A stretch of 64,000 nucleotides of DNA from Pseudomonas abieticivorans (GTDB lineage: Bacteria > Pseudomonadota > Gammaproteobacteria > Pseudomonadales > Pseudomonadaceae), in contig NZ_CP094975.1 of the NCBI RefSeq assembly GCF_023509015.1, forward strand, positions 5,325,501-5,389,500, given 5' to 3'. Each line of letters starts with the position of its first letter. The first letter of the stretch is position 1. The notes under the pieces are model-generated. The model searched no databases, was not told the origin of the DNA, and saw only the letters and a list, made by a program, of their open reading frames with translations. Below are positions 42,082 to 51,015 of the stretch, piece by piece. The position numbers and the translations under genes are program-made.

Positions 42082-43038
42082 ATGAAAGCACTGCAATTTT
42101 CCCGTACCGGCGACCTCGCCGCCTTGGCCCTGGTCGATGTGCCAAAGCCGGTACCCGCCGCAGGTGAGATATTGGTTCAGATCAAAGCTGCCGGGCTCAA
42201 CCCCAGCGACGTGAAAAACGTGTTGGGCCGCTTTCCCTACACCACTCTGCCGCGCATCCCAGGCCGGGATTTCGCCGGCGTGGTGGTCGAAGGCCCGGCG
42301 CATTTGCTCGGGCAATCGGTATGGGGCACGGGCAAGAACCTGGGCTTCATGAACGACGGTAGCCATGCCGAGTACCTGACCGTGACGGCCGACGGGGTGG
42401 CGCTGATGCCCAAAAGCCTGAGCTTCGTGCAGGCCGCCAGCCTGGGCGTGCCGTACACTACTGCGTGGGATGCGCTGGAACGCAGCCAAGTGGCGGCGGG
42501 TACGCGCTTTCTGGTGATTGGCTCCGGTGCCGTCGGCGACGCTGCCATGGCGTTGGGCCGCGCCCGCGGTGCCGAGGTGCTGGTGGCCGTGCGCCGCCAG
42601 TCAGAGGCCGCGCGGTTGCAGGCAGCGGGCTACCGCACCCTGGTACTGGGTGCGGCAGACGCCCTGGGGGCGCAAGTGGACGCGGTGTTCAAGGGCGGTG
42701 CCGAAGTGGTCTTCGACACCACCGGCGCCTGGCTGCCGGCGGCGGTGTCGGCCTTGGCCACCTTTGGCCGGCTGGCAATCATTGCCGCACCGGTGGACGG
42801 CCTGGTGCAACTGCCTGCGCTGGCCCTCTATCGCCGTGGCGGCGTGTTGGTGGGGGTGAACTCCTTGCTGTACACCTGCGCCGAGTGCGCGCGGATGCTG
42901 GAGCATTTTGGCCAGCATTTCGATGATGGCTTGCTGCCGTTGCCGGTGGATTTACAGGCGTCGCCGTTGGTTGAAGGGGTGGCGCGGTATGCCGAAGTGA
43001 ATGGGGGCAGCAGTCAGAAGGTGATTCTGCTGCCGTAG
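42082..43038 (+). CDS. Quinone-oxidoreductase-like MDR dehydrogenase
   Basis: 318 residues from the ATG at 42082 (MKALQFSRTG). MDR fold: GroES-like N-terminal half with AGLNPSDVKNVLGRFP and PGRDFAGVV, then a Rossmann half with VIGSGAVGDAAMALGRARGAEVL. The structural zinc cysteines of true alcohol dehydrogenases are absent, so it is a zinc-free NADPH-dependent quinone or enone reductase type. Substrate unknown. It is divergent from the large cluster and followed by yceI. Confidence 0.87.
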   Translation: MKALQFSRTGDLAALALVDVPKPVPAAGEILVQIKAAGLNPSDVKNVLGRFPYTTLPRIPGRDFAGVVVEGPAHLLGQSVWGTGKNLGFMNDGSHAEYLTVTADGVALMPKSLSFVQAASLGVPYTTAWDALERSQVAAGTRFLVIGSGAVGDAAMALGRARGAEVLVAVRRQSEAARLQAAGYRTLVLGAADALGAQVDAVFKGGAEVVFDTTGAWLPAAVSALATFGRLAIIAAPVDGLVQLPALALYRRGGVLVGVNSLLYTCAECARMLEHFGQHFDDGLLPLPVDLQASPLVEGVARYAEVNGGSSQKVILLP

Positions 43039-43121
43039 CGCTTTCACGTTCCCCACGAAAAAGCCTGCGGCATGCCGCCAAACGGTGCTAAACCTAAGGT
43101 TTGTGCGCGCGGGAGAAGGTC

Positions 43122-43676
43122 ATGGGCCGAGTTTTACTGTTCGCGGGCATGCTGGCCTTCATGCCCTTTGCCCAGGCCGTGGAGTACACCCGGGTGAATA
43201 CCACGGCCAGCCAGATCGCCTTCAATTATTCGGTGATGGGCAACAGCGTATATGGCCGCTTCGCCACCTTTGAGGCGAGCCTGGATTTCGACCCTGACAA
43301 CCTGGCCACCGCCCATGCCAAGCTGATCATCCAACTGGCCAGCATCGACGCCGGCAGCCCCGAGACCAATAGCCAATTGCAGGAGTCTGCCTGGTTCAAC
43401 ACCGCTGATTACCCCGTGGCGGTGTTCGAGGCCGTCAGCACCAAAGCCTTGGGCGACAACCACTATGAAGTGACCGGCAAGTTGTCCCTCAAGGGCCAGA
43501 CGCGCGACATTACCCTGCACATGGAATTGAAACCGGGCAATGACATCGGCGTGTTCGACGGCGATTTCCTGCTTAATCGCAGCGATTTCAAGATCGGTGA
43601 GGGCGAGTGGGCCAGTTCCAGCGTGGTGTCCGATGACATCAACATCAAGTTCCGTATCGTCGCCCCCGCCCACTGA
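43122..43676 (+). CDS. YceI-family periplasmic protein
   Basis: 184 residues from the ATG at 43122, which follows GGGAGAAGG and opens a signal peptide (VLLFAGMLAFMPFAQA). YceI lipocalin-like barrel: FNYSVMGNSVYGRFATF, then KLIIQLASIDAGSPETN, FNTADYPVAVFEA and GKLSLKGQTRDITLHM. Family members bind isoprenoid or polyisoprenoid chains in the periplasm and are induced by base stress in E. coli. Convergent with ogt. Confidence 0.92.
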   Translation: MGRVLLFAGMLAFMPFAQAVEYTRVNTTASQIAFNYSVMGNSVYGRFATFEASLDFDPDNLATAHAKLIIQLASIDAGSPETNSQLQESAWFNTADYPVAVFEAVSTKALGDNHYEVTGKLSLKGQTRDITLHMELKPGNDIGVFDGDFLLNRSDFKIGEGEWASSSVVSDDINIKFRIVAPAH

Positions 43677-43679
43677 AGC

Positions 43680-44192
43680 TTACAGAAAGTTAAGCTCGCT
43701 TTGGCGCCCGGGCAAGGCCCCTTCGAGCATCAGCAAACGCTCCTTGGCCGCCAGCCCGCCGGCGAAACCGGTGAGCTGCCCACTGGCGCCGATTACCCGG
43801 TGGCAGGGCGCGATGATAGAGATGGGGTTACGCCCATTGGCCGCCCCCACTGCTCGCACGGCCTGGGGGTGGCCGATCTGCACGGCGATGTCGCTGTAGC
43901 TGCGAGTTTGGCCGAAGGGGATGGTGAGCAAGGCCTGCCAGACCTTTTTTTGAAACTCGGTGCCCTTGAAGGCAAGTGCCAGCGCGAACTGCTGGCGACT
44001 GCCGGCAAAGTATTCGTCGAGTTGCCGCGCGACCTGGCCCAACACCGGGCAGTCGGGCGCGGCCAGCAGCGGGCCCAGGCGTACGCGACCGGGCTTGTCG
44101 TTCTCCCAGAGCACGGCCACCAGGTGCGGGCCGTCGGCGACCAGGGTCAACTCGCCGACCGGGGAGGGCAGGGTCTGGCACGTCAGGCTCAT
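43680..44192 (-). CDS. ogt: Methylated-DNA--protein-cysteine methyltransferase
   Basis: 170 residues. The alkyl-acceptor site is IIAPCHRVIG; the DNA-binding helix is FGQTRSYSDIAVQIGHPQAVRAVGAANGRNP. It removes methyl groups from O6-methylguanine in a suicide reaction. It lacks the Ada regulatory N-terminus. Its start overlaps the stop of a TetR regulator (44189-44192), so the two are coexpressed. Confidence 0.95.
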   Translation of the reverse strand: MSLTCQTLPSPVGELTLVADGPHLVAVLWENDKPGRVRLGPLLAAPDCPVLGQVARQLDEYFAGSRQQFALALAFKGTEFQKKVWQALLTIPFGQTRSYSDIAVQIGHPQAVRAVGAANGRNPISIIAPCHRVIGASGQLTGFAGGLAAKERLLMLEGALPGRQSELNFL

Positions 44193-44782
44193 GTTGGGCG
44201 GTCCGTTTTCAAGAAGGCCTTGGTGGCCTTGATCAACTCATCGGCAAGCGTTGAGCCCTCGGTGGCGCGCGCCAAGGTCATGGCCCCGACCATCAGCGCG
44301 TACTCGACCAAGGCGGTTTGCCGAGTGCTGTCGGCGTCGGGATCGTCCAGGGTGCCTTGGTAGGTCGCCAGCAAGTGTTCCAGGCCCTGGACGTAGGTCT
44401 GTTGCAGGGCCGATGACTCAGGCTCGCGCGGCAGGTCGCCGCCAAAGGCAATCACCGGGCAGCTCTCGGCCTGGCGGGCACGCATGCCGTCGGACAGGTA
44501 GTGGTCGATGATGGCCTGGCGCGCCTTGCTCTTTTTACGGTGCGCGCCCACGCGCTCCTGCCAGGCTTTGGCCGACAGCTCGAAGGCCTTGGCGCAGGCT
44601 TCGTTGGCCAACGCTTCCTTGGAGTCGAAGTGGCCATAGAACCCGCCGTGGGTCAGCCCGCTGGCCTTCATCACCTCGGCCAGGCTGACGCCATTCATGC
44701 CGCGCTGGCGGAACAGCCGGCTGGCGGTTTCGGTAATGGTGGCGCGGTTCTGTTCGCTCTGCTGCTTGGAAACCCTGGGCAT
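44189..44782 (-). CDS. TetR-family transcriptional regulator
   Basis: 197 residues from the ATG at 44782, preceded by GAGG and giving the usual short N-terminus (MPRVSKQQSEQNRATI). The HTH is SLAEVMKASGLTHGGFYGHFDSKEAL. The remainder is the ligand-binding helical domain. It is divergent from the tautomerase-MFS pair across a 148-base region with two palindromes and is coupled to ogt. I infer it represses the divergent pair and itself. Confidence 0.92.
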   Translation of the reverse strand: MPRVSKQQSEQNRATITETASRLFRQRGMNGVSLAEVMKASGLTHGGFYGHFDSKEALANEACAKAFELSAKAWQERVGAHRKKSKARQAIIDHYLSDGMRARQAESCPVIAFGGDLPREPESSALQQTYVQGLEHLLATYQGTLDDPDADSTRQTALVEYALMVGAMTLARATEGSTLADELIKATKAFLKTDRPT

Positions 44783-44805
44783 GCTGACCTCGCACGGTGC
44801 TTGAA

Positions 44806-44827
44806 ATACATGACTACGATCATATAT
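44806..44827. promoter_or_regulatory. Candidate TetR operator 1
   Basis: ATACATGA-CTACGA-TCATATAT pairs at seven of eight positions per arm. It lies 24 bases upstream of the TetR start and looks like the class of operators bound by TetR dimers. Confidence 0.45.
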
Positions 44828-44859
44828 GGCGACGATTCGCCTGTCTTGCCAAGTCATAA

Positions 44860-44870
44860 TACATGATGTA
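44860..44870. promoter_or_regulatory. Candidate TetR operator 2
   Basis: TACAT-G-ATGTA is a perfect palindrome 60 bases upstream of the tautomerase start. It shares the TACATGA core with operator 1, supporting one regulator binding both. Confidence 0.4.
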
Positions 44871-44930
44871 AAACATCTATTAAATAAAGGTTGGTCGACA
44901 TCTATTTTAAGCCGCCCCAGGAGCATCACC

Positions 44931-45323
44931 ATGCCACTTGCCCGAATCGACGTCGCCGCCGATACCCCCACCCAAACCGTTGCTGCGATCAGCGACGTGG
45001 TTTACCAGGCCATGCTGGACACAGCCAATGTGCCGCCCCACGACAAATTCCAGGTGATCAACCGCCATGCCAGCGACGAACTGGTGTACCCGGCCGAGGG
45101 CTATCTGGGGCTGACCTATACGCCTGATATCGTCTTTATCCAGATCACCTGGAATGCCGGGCGCACGGTCGAGGTCAAGCAAGCCTTCTACCAGGCCGTG
45201 GCCGAAGGCATCCACGCGCGCACCGGCTTGCGTAAAGAGGACGTGTGGATCAGCCTGGTGGACGTGAAACGCGAAGACTGGTCATTCGGCAACGGCGAGA
45301 TGCAGTACGCCCCGCAAGCATAA
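44931..45323 (+). CDS. Tautomerase family protein
   Basis: 130 residues from the ATG at 44931 with AGGAG upstream. After Met removal Pro2 (MPLARIDV) would be the catalytic base, as in 4-oxalocrotonate tautomerase relatives; this is the longer two-domain type. It acts on enol/keto acids of unknown identity. It lies ten bases from the MFS gene, so the pair may import and process a small acid, probably under the divergent TetR. Confidence 0.88.
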   Translation: MPLARIDVAADTPTQTVAAISDVVYQAMLDTANVPPHDKFQVINRHASDELVYPAEGYLGLTYTPDIVFIQITWNAGRTVEVKQAFYQAVAEGIHARTGLRKEDVWISLVDVKREDWSFGNGEMQYAPQA

Positions 45324-45333
45324 GGAACGCTCC

Positions 45334-46620
45334 ATGTTGTCTACGTTGGTTGCAAGCCGCCTGGCGCGGCGCCAGGTTCACTATGGCTGGGTGGTGGCCG
45401 CCGTCACCTTCCTGACCATGCTGGTGATGGCCGGTGCCATGGGTGCGCCCGGGGTGTTCATCAAGCCGCTGGAGCAGGAGTTTGGCTGGAGCAGCGCGCA
45501 GATCTCCTCGGCCCTGGCCATCCGCTTCATGCTGTATGGCCTGATGGGCCCGTTTGCCGCGGCCTTCATGAACTACTTCGGCCTGCGTCGGGTGGTGCTG
45601 GCGGCGCTGGTGATCGTGCTGGGTGGCCTGCTCGGCTCAATGTTCATGAACAGCTTCTGGCAACTGGTATTGCTGTGGGGTGTGGTGGTGGGGATCGGCA
45701 CCGGGCTCACCGCCATGGTGCTGGGCGCCACGGTAGCCACGCGCTGGTTTTCCCACCGGCGGGGCCTGGTGGTGGGGTTGCTGTCGGCCAGTTCCGCCAC
45801 CGGGCAGTTGTTGTTCATGCCGCTGATGGCGGCGCTGACCGAGCATTATGGCTGGCGCATGGCCCTGCTGTTTATCTGCGGTGCCATGGCGCTGGTGGTG
45901 CTGGCGGTGATTGCACTGCTGCGCGACCGGCCGGTGGACATGAACCTGCCCTTGTACGGCGAGCAAGAAGTCTTGCCCGCGCCACGCAATCCGGGCGGCC
46001 TGCTGCAGATGCTGATCAGCCCGCTCAAGGTGCTGCGCGACGTGTCGGGCAGTTGGACCTTCTGGGTGCTGTTCCTGACCTTTTTCGTCTGCGGGGCCAG
46101 TACCAACGGCCTGGTGCAAACCCACTTCATCAGCATGTGCGGTGACTTCGGCCTGCTGGCCACCACCGCGGCCGGCATCTTGGCGATGATGGGCATTTTC
46201 GACTTTTTCGGCACCGTGGGCTCCGGCTGGCTGTCGGACCGCTTCGACAACCGCTGGCTGTTGTTCTGGTATTACGGCTTGCGCGGCATCGCGCTGATGC
46301 TGTTGCCGTTCACCGATTTCACCGTGTATGGCTTGTCGTTCTTCGCCGTGCTGTATGGCCTGGACTGGATCGCCACCGTGCCCCCCACGGTCAAGCTGGT
46401 GGCACAGAAGTTCGGCGGCGAGCGCGCCAACATCGTCTTCGGCTGGGTGTTCGCCGGCCACCAACTGGGCGCAGCCTTCGCCGCCTATGGCGCAGGGCTG
46501 ACCCGCACGTTGCTGGCCACCTATACGCCAGCGTTTTTCGTGGCCGGCATGCTGTGCGTGATCGCGGCGCTGATCGCCTTGTCCATCCCGGTGATGCTGA
46601 GGAAAACCGCCGCGAGCTAA
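45334..46620 (+). CDS. MFS transporter, OFA/MCT-like
   Basis: 428 residues, 12 membrane helices. It opens with HYGWVVAAVTFLTMLVMAGA and has VFIKPLEQEFGWSSAQIS, typical of the oxalate:formate/monocarboxylate type carriers. The loop after helix 2 (NYFGLRRVVLA) replaces the sugar-transporter RXGRR. It follows the tautomerase gene and is probably cotranscribed. Substrate is likely a small carboxylate. Confidence 0.88.
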   Translation: MLSTLVASRLARRQVHYGWVVAAVTFLTMLVMAGAMGAPGVFIKPLEQEFGWSSAQISSALAIRFMLYGLMGPFAAAFMNYFGLRRVVLAALVIVLGGLLGSMFMNSFWQLVLLWGVVVGIGTGLTAMVLGATVATRWFSHRRGLVVGLLSASSATGQLLFMPLMAALTEHYGWRMALLFICGAMALVVLAVIALLRDRPVDMNLPLYGEQEVLPAPRNPGGLLQMLISPLKVLRDVSGSWTFWVLFLTFFVCGASTNGLVQTHFISMCGDFGLLATTAAGILAMMGIFDFFGTVGSGWLSDRFDNRWLLFWYYGLRGIALMLLPFTDFTVYGLSFFAVLYGLDWIATVPPTVKLVAQKFGGERANIVFGWVFAGHQLGAAFAAYGAGLTRTLLATYTPAFFVAGMLCVIAALIALSIPVMLRKTAAS

Positions 46621-46626
46621 GTCATT

Positions 46627-46645
46627 GATAATGAATATCAATAGA
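46627..46645 (+). promoter_or_regulatory. Fur-box-like site
   Basis: GATAATGAATATCAATAGA matches the 19-base Fur consensus at 14 positions and overlaps a perfect inverted repeat ATTGATA-ATGAA-TATCAAT (46624-46642). It lies seven bases after the MFS stop and faces the transcript that ends at 46798. Confidence 0.6.
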
Positions 46646-46654
46646 AACGATGAC

Positions 46655-46798
46655 GGGGATCGTTAGGCGGCTGTTAGGATTGTTTCCAGTGAACAGAAGG
46701 CCGGCGATGCATGCCCTGCGTCGAAGGCCAGCTCCCTGTTTGCTCTCTTTGGTGAAATGTTTTAGCCGCTATCGCGTTTGTGATGGCGGCTTTTTTTT
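46655..46798 (+). ncRNA. Candidate Fur-controlled small RNA
   Basis: About 140 bases between the Fur-like site and a strong intrinsic terminator, with no convincing gene: the only long frame runs on through the terminator into a REP. It contains two copies of GAAGGCC and an imperfect hairpin AGTGAACAG/CTGTTTGCT. A Fur site followed by a short terminated transcript is the layout of PrrF-type iron-responsive RNAs, but I do not see the PrrF core sequence that I remember, so no name is given. The 5' end is a guess. Confidence 0.45.
46764..46798 (+). terminator. Strong intrinsic terminator
   Basis: AGCCGCTATC and GATGGCGGCT pair at all ten positions, counting one G-T wobble, around an 8-base loop, followed directly by eight T. 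Plus strand. Confidence 0.88.
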
Positions 46799-46835
46799 GC
46801 CCCGCTGGTGGCCTTCGAAACGGCCACGCACCCCC

Positions 46836-46922
46836 TGTAGGAGCGGATTTATCCGCGAAAAGGTCAGCGCGTTATTTCAGGGGAATGTGCGGGGAATGCT
46901 TCGCGGATAAATCCGCTCCTAC
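46836..46922. repeat. REP doublet
   Basis: Facing arms TGTAGGAGCGGATTTATCC (46836) and GCGGATAAATCCGCTCCTAC (to 46922) around a spacer that differs from the 8.8 kb and 35 kb copies. It follows the candidate small RNA and precedes the end of the DUF2867 gene. Confidence 0.95.
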
Positions 46923-46956
46923 ACCAGACGTCGTCGCAAGCCTTAACAAGCAACCA

Positions 46957-47478
46957 TCACCCATTGATATTCGCCAACGTGCGCGGCGCAATCACTCGAT
47001 GCATCGGCCCCACCGGCACCATGTACACCCTGCCCAACAGATTGTGCGTACGCACCACCGTCGACAACACCACGGTCCTGCTGCCATCGGCATCAATCGG
47101 CAGCCGATTGAGCACCACATACACATCCAGATGTTTGTCGCGGTCCACCATCAGCGCCTCGTCGTCGGTGCTGGACACCAGCGTGAAGATGCCGATCCGC
47201 TGGCCCGGTTGGTAGCTGGCCTCGTCGCGTTTCAAATCGATGCGTTTCAACCCGCCCAGGTCCTTCAAGCCCACCAGTTTGACCGCACGGTTGCGCAGTT
47301 TCATCAGGCTGTCGATCCAGGCCGGGGTGGCGGCCATGATGGTCAGGGCATGGCCCAGGGCGGTGCGCTGCACATCGACCACGCGCGCGCTTTGGCAGTC
47401 GACGAAGTCGGCGCCTTGGACGTATTGGTTGACGCTGGAGAGGGCTGGGACGGTGCATTTGCTGACGATGGTTTTCAT
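46957..47478 (-). CDS. DUF2867 domain protein
   Basis: 173 residues from the ATG at 47478, with GAGGG six bases before; a GTG two codons upstream is the alternative. DUF2867 core: PALSSVNQYVQGADFVDC, then WIDSLMKLRNRAVKLVGLKDLG, and later LDVYVVLNRLP and RTHNLLGRVYMVPVGPMHR. Function unknown; related sequences form the ligand-binding tail of some SDR-like proteins. Cytoplasmic, monocistronic. Confidence 0.85.
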   Translation of the reverse strand: MKTIVSKCTVPALSSVNQYVQGADFVDCQSARVVDVQRTALGHALTIMAATPAWIDSLMKLRNRAVKLVGLKDLGGLKRIDLKRDEASYQPGQRIGIFTLVSSTDDEALMVDRDKHLDVYVVLNRLPIDADGSRTVVLSTVVRTHNLLGRVYMVPVGPMHRVIAPRTLANING

Positions 47479-47539
47479 GGCCACCCTCGCGTGATTGAGC
47501 AGGGGGAAAGCCCGGCGCAGGGTGCGCCGGGCGCTCGGG

Positions 47540-48913
47540 TCAGGTCACCACGCGGTAGCACGGCACGTAGGCCGCGCCACCGGGCAGCTTCATGCGGTGC
47601 TGGTCGACGAAGGCTTTGAGCAGGTGATCCAGGGGTTGCATGATCGCCTGGTCGCCGTGGATCTCGTACGGGCCGTGCTCCTCGATCAGGCGGATGCCCT
47701 TGTCTTTCACGTTGCCGGCGACGATGCCGGAGAACGCGCGGCGCAGGTTGGCGGCCAGTTCGTGGGGCGGCAAATCGCGGCGCAGCTGCAGGCTGGCCAT
47801 GTTTTCGTGGGTGGGGTCGAAGGGGCGCTGGAAGCTTTCTTCGATTTTCAGCAGCCAGTTGAAGTGGAAGGCGTCGGCGCGCTCGCGGCGGAACTGCTTG
47901 ACCTCTTTGAGGCCCGCGGTCATTTGCCGGGCGACTTCGGCCGGGTCATCGATGATGATCTGGTAGTGGCGGTGGGCGGCCTCGCCCAGGGTCGCGCCGA
48001 CGAAGGCATGCAGTTGCTGCAGGTACGGCGCGGCACTTTTCGGGCCGGTGAGCACCACCGGGAACGGCAGTTGCGCGTTGTCCGGGTGCATGAGGATGCC
48101 CAGCAGGTAGAGGAACTCTTCGGCCGTGCCGGCGCCGCCCGGGAAGATGATGATGCCGTGGCCGACGCGCACGAAGGCTTCGAGGCGCTTCTCGATGTCG
48201 GGCAAAATCACCAGTTCATTGACGATGGGGTTGGGCGCTTCGGCGGCGATGATGCCAGGCTCGGTGAGGCCCAGGTAGCGGCTGCCACTGATGCGTTGCT
48301 TGGCGTGGGCGATGGTGGCGCCCTTCATCGGGCCCTTCATCACGCCCGGGCCGCAACCGGTGCACACGTCCAGGCGGCGCAGGCCCAGCTCGTGGCCGAC
48401 CTTTTTGGTGTACTTGTATTCTTCGCTGTTGATCGAGTGGCCGCCCCAGCACACCACCATCTTGGGCTCGACGCCCGGGCGCAGGGTGCGGGCGTTGCGC
48501 AACAGGTGGAACACGTAGTCGGTGATGCCCTGGGAGTTGCTCAGGTCGATGCGCTGGCTGTCCAGCTCGTTCTCGGTGTAGACGATGTCGCGCAGGGCGC
48601 TGAAGAGCATTTCGCGGGTGCTGGCGATCATTTCGCCATCGACGAAGGCGTCGGCGGGGGCGTTCAGCAGTTCCAGGCGCACGCCGCGGTCTTGCTGGTG
48701 GATGCGAACTTCGAAATCCTGGTAGGCCTCAAGGATGGTCTTGGCGTTGTCGATGTGGGCGCCGGTGTTGAGGATGGCCAGGGCGCACTGGCGGAACAGT
48801 GTGTAGATGCTGCCTGAGCCGGCTTCGCTCAGTTGCTGCACTTCGCGTTGGGACAGCGTCTCCAGGCTGCCTTTTGGGCTGACCGAAGCATTGATGACGT
48901 GTCTTGATGCCAT
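47540..48913 (-). CDS. ppnN: Pyrimidine/purine nucleotide 5'-monophosphate nucleosidase
   Basis: 457 residues, start after AAGGA. The LOG-family core is GPGVMKGPMKGA near the middle and the PGGAGTAEEF motif (IIIFPGGAGTAEEFLYLLG). Long N- and C-terminal extensions match PpnN (YgdH), a ppGpp-regulated enzyme that cleaves nucleoside monophosphates to base and ribose 5-phosphate. The conserved opening SPKGSLETLSQREVQQL supports the assignment. Monocistronic, with a 154-base leader region. Confidence 0.95.
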   Translation of the reverse strand: MASRHVINASVSPKGSLETLSQREVQQLSEAGSGSIYTLFRQCALAILNTGAHIDNAKTILEAYQDFEVRIHQQDRGVRLELLNAPADAFVDGEMIASTREMLFSALRDIVYTENELDSQRIDLSNSQGITDYVFHLLRNARTLRPGVEPKMVVCWGGHSINSEEYKYTKKVGHELGLRRLDVCTGCGPGVMKGPMKGATIAHAKQRISGSRYLGLTEPGIIAAEAPNPIVNELVILPDIEKRLEAFVRVGHGIIIFPGGAGTAEEFLYLLGILMHPDNAQLPFPVVLTGPKSAAPYLQQLHAFVGATLGEAAHRHYQIIIDDPAEVARQMTAGLKEVKQFRRERADAFHFNWLLKIEESFQRPFDPTHENMASLQLRRDLPPHELAANLRRAFSGIVAGNVKDKGIRLIEEHGPYEIHGDQAIMQPLDHLLKAFVDQHRMKLPGGAAYVPCYRVVT

Positions 48914-49067
48914 ACTTTATTCCTTAGGGCGTGACTCACTACCCGCTGTTAGACCGGCCGGTGGGCGCGGTGTGAAGCGCTGCAAACCGTTGAGTTGGCT
49001 CATAAAGGCGCCAAATACAGAATGAAGTCAAGCACCCCGCGCGTCAAACCCCGTGACGCCTGCGCGC

Positions 49068-49628
49068 CTATCGCCCGCGCCGTGGGCGTGACACCACCGA
49101 CTCGATGTTTTTGCGCCCGATCAACAAGGGTTTGGCCGGCGCCTGCAGCCACTTGTACATCACCAGGCAATCGACCAGGCCCAGCTGCCCATGGCGAAAG
49201 GCCCGGGGCAGGCGGCCGACGGTTTCAAAGCCCAGCTTGTGCCACAGCGCCACGGCCACTTCATTGCTGGACACCACCGAATTGAACTGCATGGCCAAAA
49301 AGCCGCTGGCCAGGGCCAGTTGCTGCGAGTGCTCGCACATCAGCCGCGCCACGCCCCGGCCCCGTGCCGCCTCGGTGACCATGTAGCCGCAATTGCACAC
49401 GTGGTTGCCGGGGCCGGCGGCATTGGCCTTGAGGTAATAGCTGCCCAGCAGCACGCCGTCTTCCTCGGCCACCAGGGTGTGCAGGGGCAGGTCCAGCCAC
49501 AGCGCCTGGGCTTGCGCCTGGGTAAGCGCCGGGTCGTAGGCGTAGGTTTGCTGGGCGCCGACCACGGCGCTGAAGGTGGGCCAGAACGCCGGGAAGTCAG
49601 CGGCGGTCATGGTGCGGATGTTGATCAT
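49068..49628 (-). CDS. GNAT-family N-acetyltransferase
   Basis: 186 residues from the ATG at 49628 (MINIRTMTAADFPAFW). Acetyl-CoA binding motif A is visible as VTEAARGRGVARLMCEHSQQLA, followed by NEVAVALWHKLGFETVGRLPRAF. This is a small-molecule or L-amino acid acetyltransferase type; the substrate is unknown. Confidence 0.9.
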   Translation of the reverse strand: MINIRTMTAADFPAFWPTFSAVVGAQQTYAYDPALTQAQAQALWLDLPLHTLVAEEDGVLLGSYYLKANAAGPGNHVCNCGYMVTEAARGRGVARLMCEHSQQLALASGFLAMQFNSVVSSNEVAVALWHKLGFETVGRLPRAFRHGQLGLVDCLVMYKWLQAPAKPLLIGRKNIESVVSRPRRGR

Positions 49629-49797
49629 GGCAGGCCTTGTGGGGCAAAAAGGACGCTGACAGTGTATCAGGCACGCCGCCGTGGTTTGGCGCCTACACTC
49701 CTCGCACCTCACGCCTTTTGCACACGCCCGTTCAATTTATGTCACGTACGCCCGTGCAAGATGGGGAAACCCTTCCATACACCCAGAGGCGCCGACC

Positions 49798-50625
49798 ATG
49801 ACTCAACCTTTTATCAACACCCCCGATGGTACCCCGTTGTTCTACAAGGACTGGGGCACTGGCCAGCCGATCGTGTTCTCCCATGGCTGGCCGCTGAGCG
49901 CTGACGCCTGGGACAGCCAGATGTTGTTCCTGGCCGGCCAGGGCTACCGTGTGATCGCCCATGACCGCCGTGGCCATGGCCGCTCGGGGCAAACCTGGGG
50001 TGGCAACGACATGGACACCTACGCCGATGACCTGGCGGCGTTGATCGAAGCCCTGGACTTGAAGGATGCGGTGCTGGTGGGGCATTCCACCGGCGGCGGC
50101 GAGGTGGCGCGCTACATCGGCCGCCATGGCACGAAGCGCGTGGCCAAGGCCGTGCTGATCAGCGCCGTGCCGCCCTTGATGCTGAAAACCGCCGGCAATC
50201 CTGGCGGCCTGTCGATCGAGGTGTTTGACGGCATTCGCAAGGGCGTGACCGATGACCGCTCGCAATTCTTCAAGGACCTGGCCATGCCGTTTTTCGGCTT
50301 CAACCGCGACGGTGCCAAGGTTTCCCAGGGCCAGATCGACTCCTTTTGGCGCCAGGGCATGCAGGGCAGCGTCAAGGGCCAATACGACTGCATCGAGCAG
50401 TTCTCGGCGGTGGACTTTACCCAAGACTTGAAGAAGTTTGACGTGCCGGCCCTGGTGCTGCACGGCGACGATGATCAGATCGTGCCGATCGATGCGTCGG
50501 GCAAGCGTTCGGCGCAGCTGATCCCGGATGCGCAGTTGCAGATCATCCCAGGGGCCTCCCATGGCATGTGCGCGGTGAATGCCGATGTGATCAACGCGGC
50601 ATTGTTGGCGTTTATCAAAGGCTGA
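49798..50625 (+). CDS. Alpha/beta hydrolase, non-haem chloroperoxidase/arylesterase type
   Basis: 275 residues from the ATG at 49798. The nucleophile is in [18 protein letters not shown]; the acid is in [10 protein letters not shown] and the His in [10 protein letters not shown]. The opening [29 protein letters not shown] is characteristic of the cofactor-free haloperoxidase/arylesterase group, which also perhydrolyses acetate. Convergent with a small Cys-rich gene. Confidence 0.93.
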   Translation: MTQPFINTPDGTPLFYKDWGTGQPIVFSHGWPLSADAWDSQMLFLAGQGYRVIAHDRRGHGRSGQTWGGNDMDTYADDLAALIEALDLKDAVLVGHSTGGGEVARYIGRHGTKRVAKAVLISAVPPLMLKTAGNPGGLSIEVFDGIRKGVTDDRSQFFKDLAMPFFGFNRDGAKVSQGQIDSFWRQGMQGSVKGQYDCIEQFSAVDFTQDLKKFDVPALVLHGDDDQIVPIDASGKRSAQLIPDAQLQIIPGASHGMCAVNADVINAALLAFIKG

Positions 50626-50663
50626 TGCGTGGGGCACCTGGATTTCACGCCAGGTGCCCACCT

Positions 50664-50885
50664 TCAATCATCATTGGCCTGCACCCGCCGGCCCATGATC
50701 AACGCCAACTCCTTCCACGGGAACTGCGCCTGCGCAGGTTTCAAGGCACAGCCTTCGGCATGCCTGAACGGCACCCCGGCATTCCATGGCCACTGGCAAA
50801 TTGCGCACGTGGCGCATTGCAGATGATCGCCATTGAGCACCCACCGCTGGTTCCACTGGTGCATTTCGCGCGTCTGATCGGGCAT
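50664..50885 (-). CDS. Small Cys-rich, probably zinc-binding protein
   Basis: 73 residues from the ATG at 50885, with GAGG six bases upstream; the longer frame upstream is not needed. Residues 24-45 hold CATCAIC and RHAEGC, a CxxCxxC...HxxxC arrangement that could bind zinc. No known family recognised. It is divergent from the Zur-controlled transport operon across about 170 bases. Confidence 0.6.
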   Translation of the reverse strand: MPDQTREMHQWNQRWVLNGDHLQCATCAICQWPWNAGVPFRHAEGCALKPAQAQFPWKELALIMGRRVQANDD

Positions 50886-51015
50886 GGCGGCCTCTTGAAT
50901 AGGAGCTGATGCTCGAAGCGTAGCAGCAGATCTTTGCTTCGGTGTTTCGGCGCGGGCGTCTATCGCACGGTTTTGCGCGGTGCGTGCAGATTTCATGAAA
51001 TAAATAGAAACAGGA

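Noticed and set aside
46655..46798. Assignment of the candidate RNA as PrrF
   Set aside because: The Fur-box layout fits, but the PrrF core as I remember it is not present.
46650..46910. 86-codon frame after the Fur box
   Set aside because: It reads through the terminator and into the REP (translated CRSGFIREK), so it is not a natural gene.
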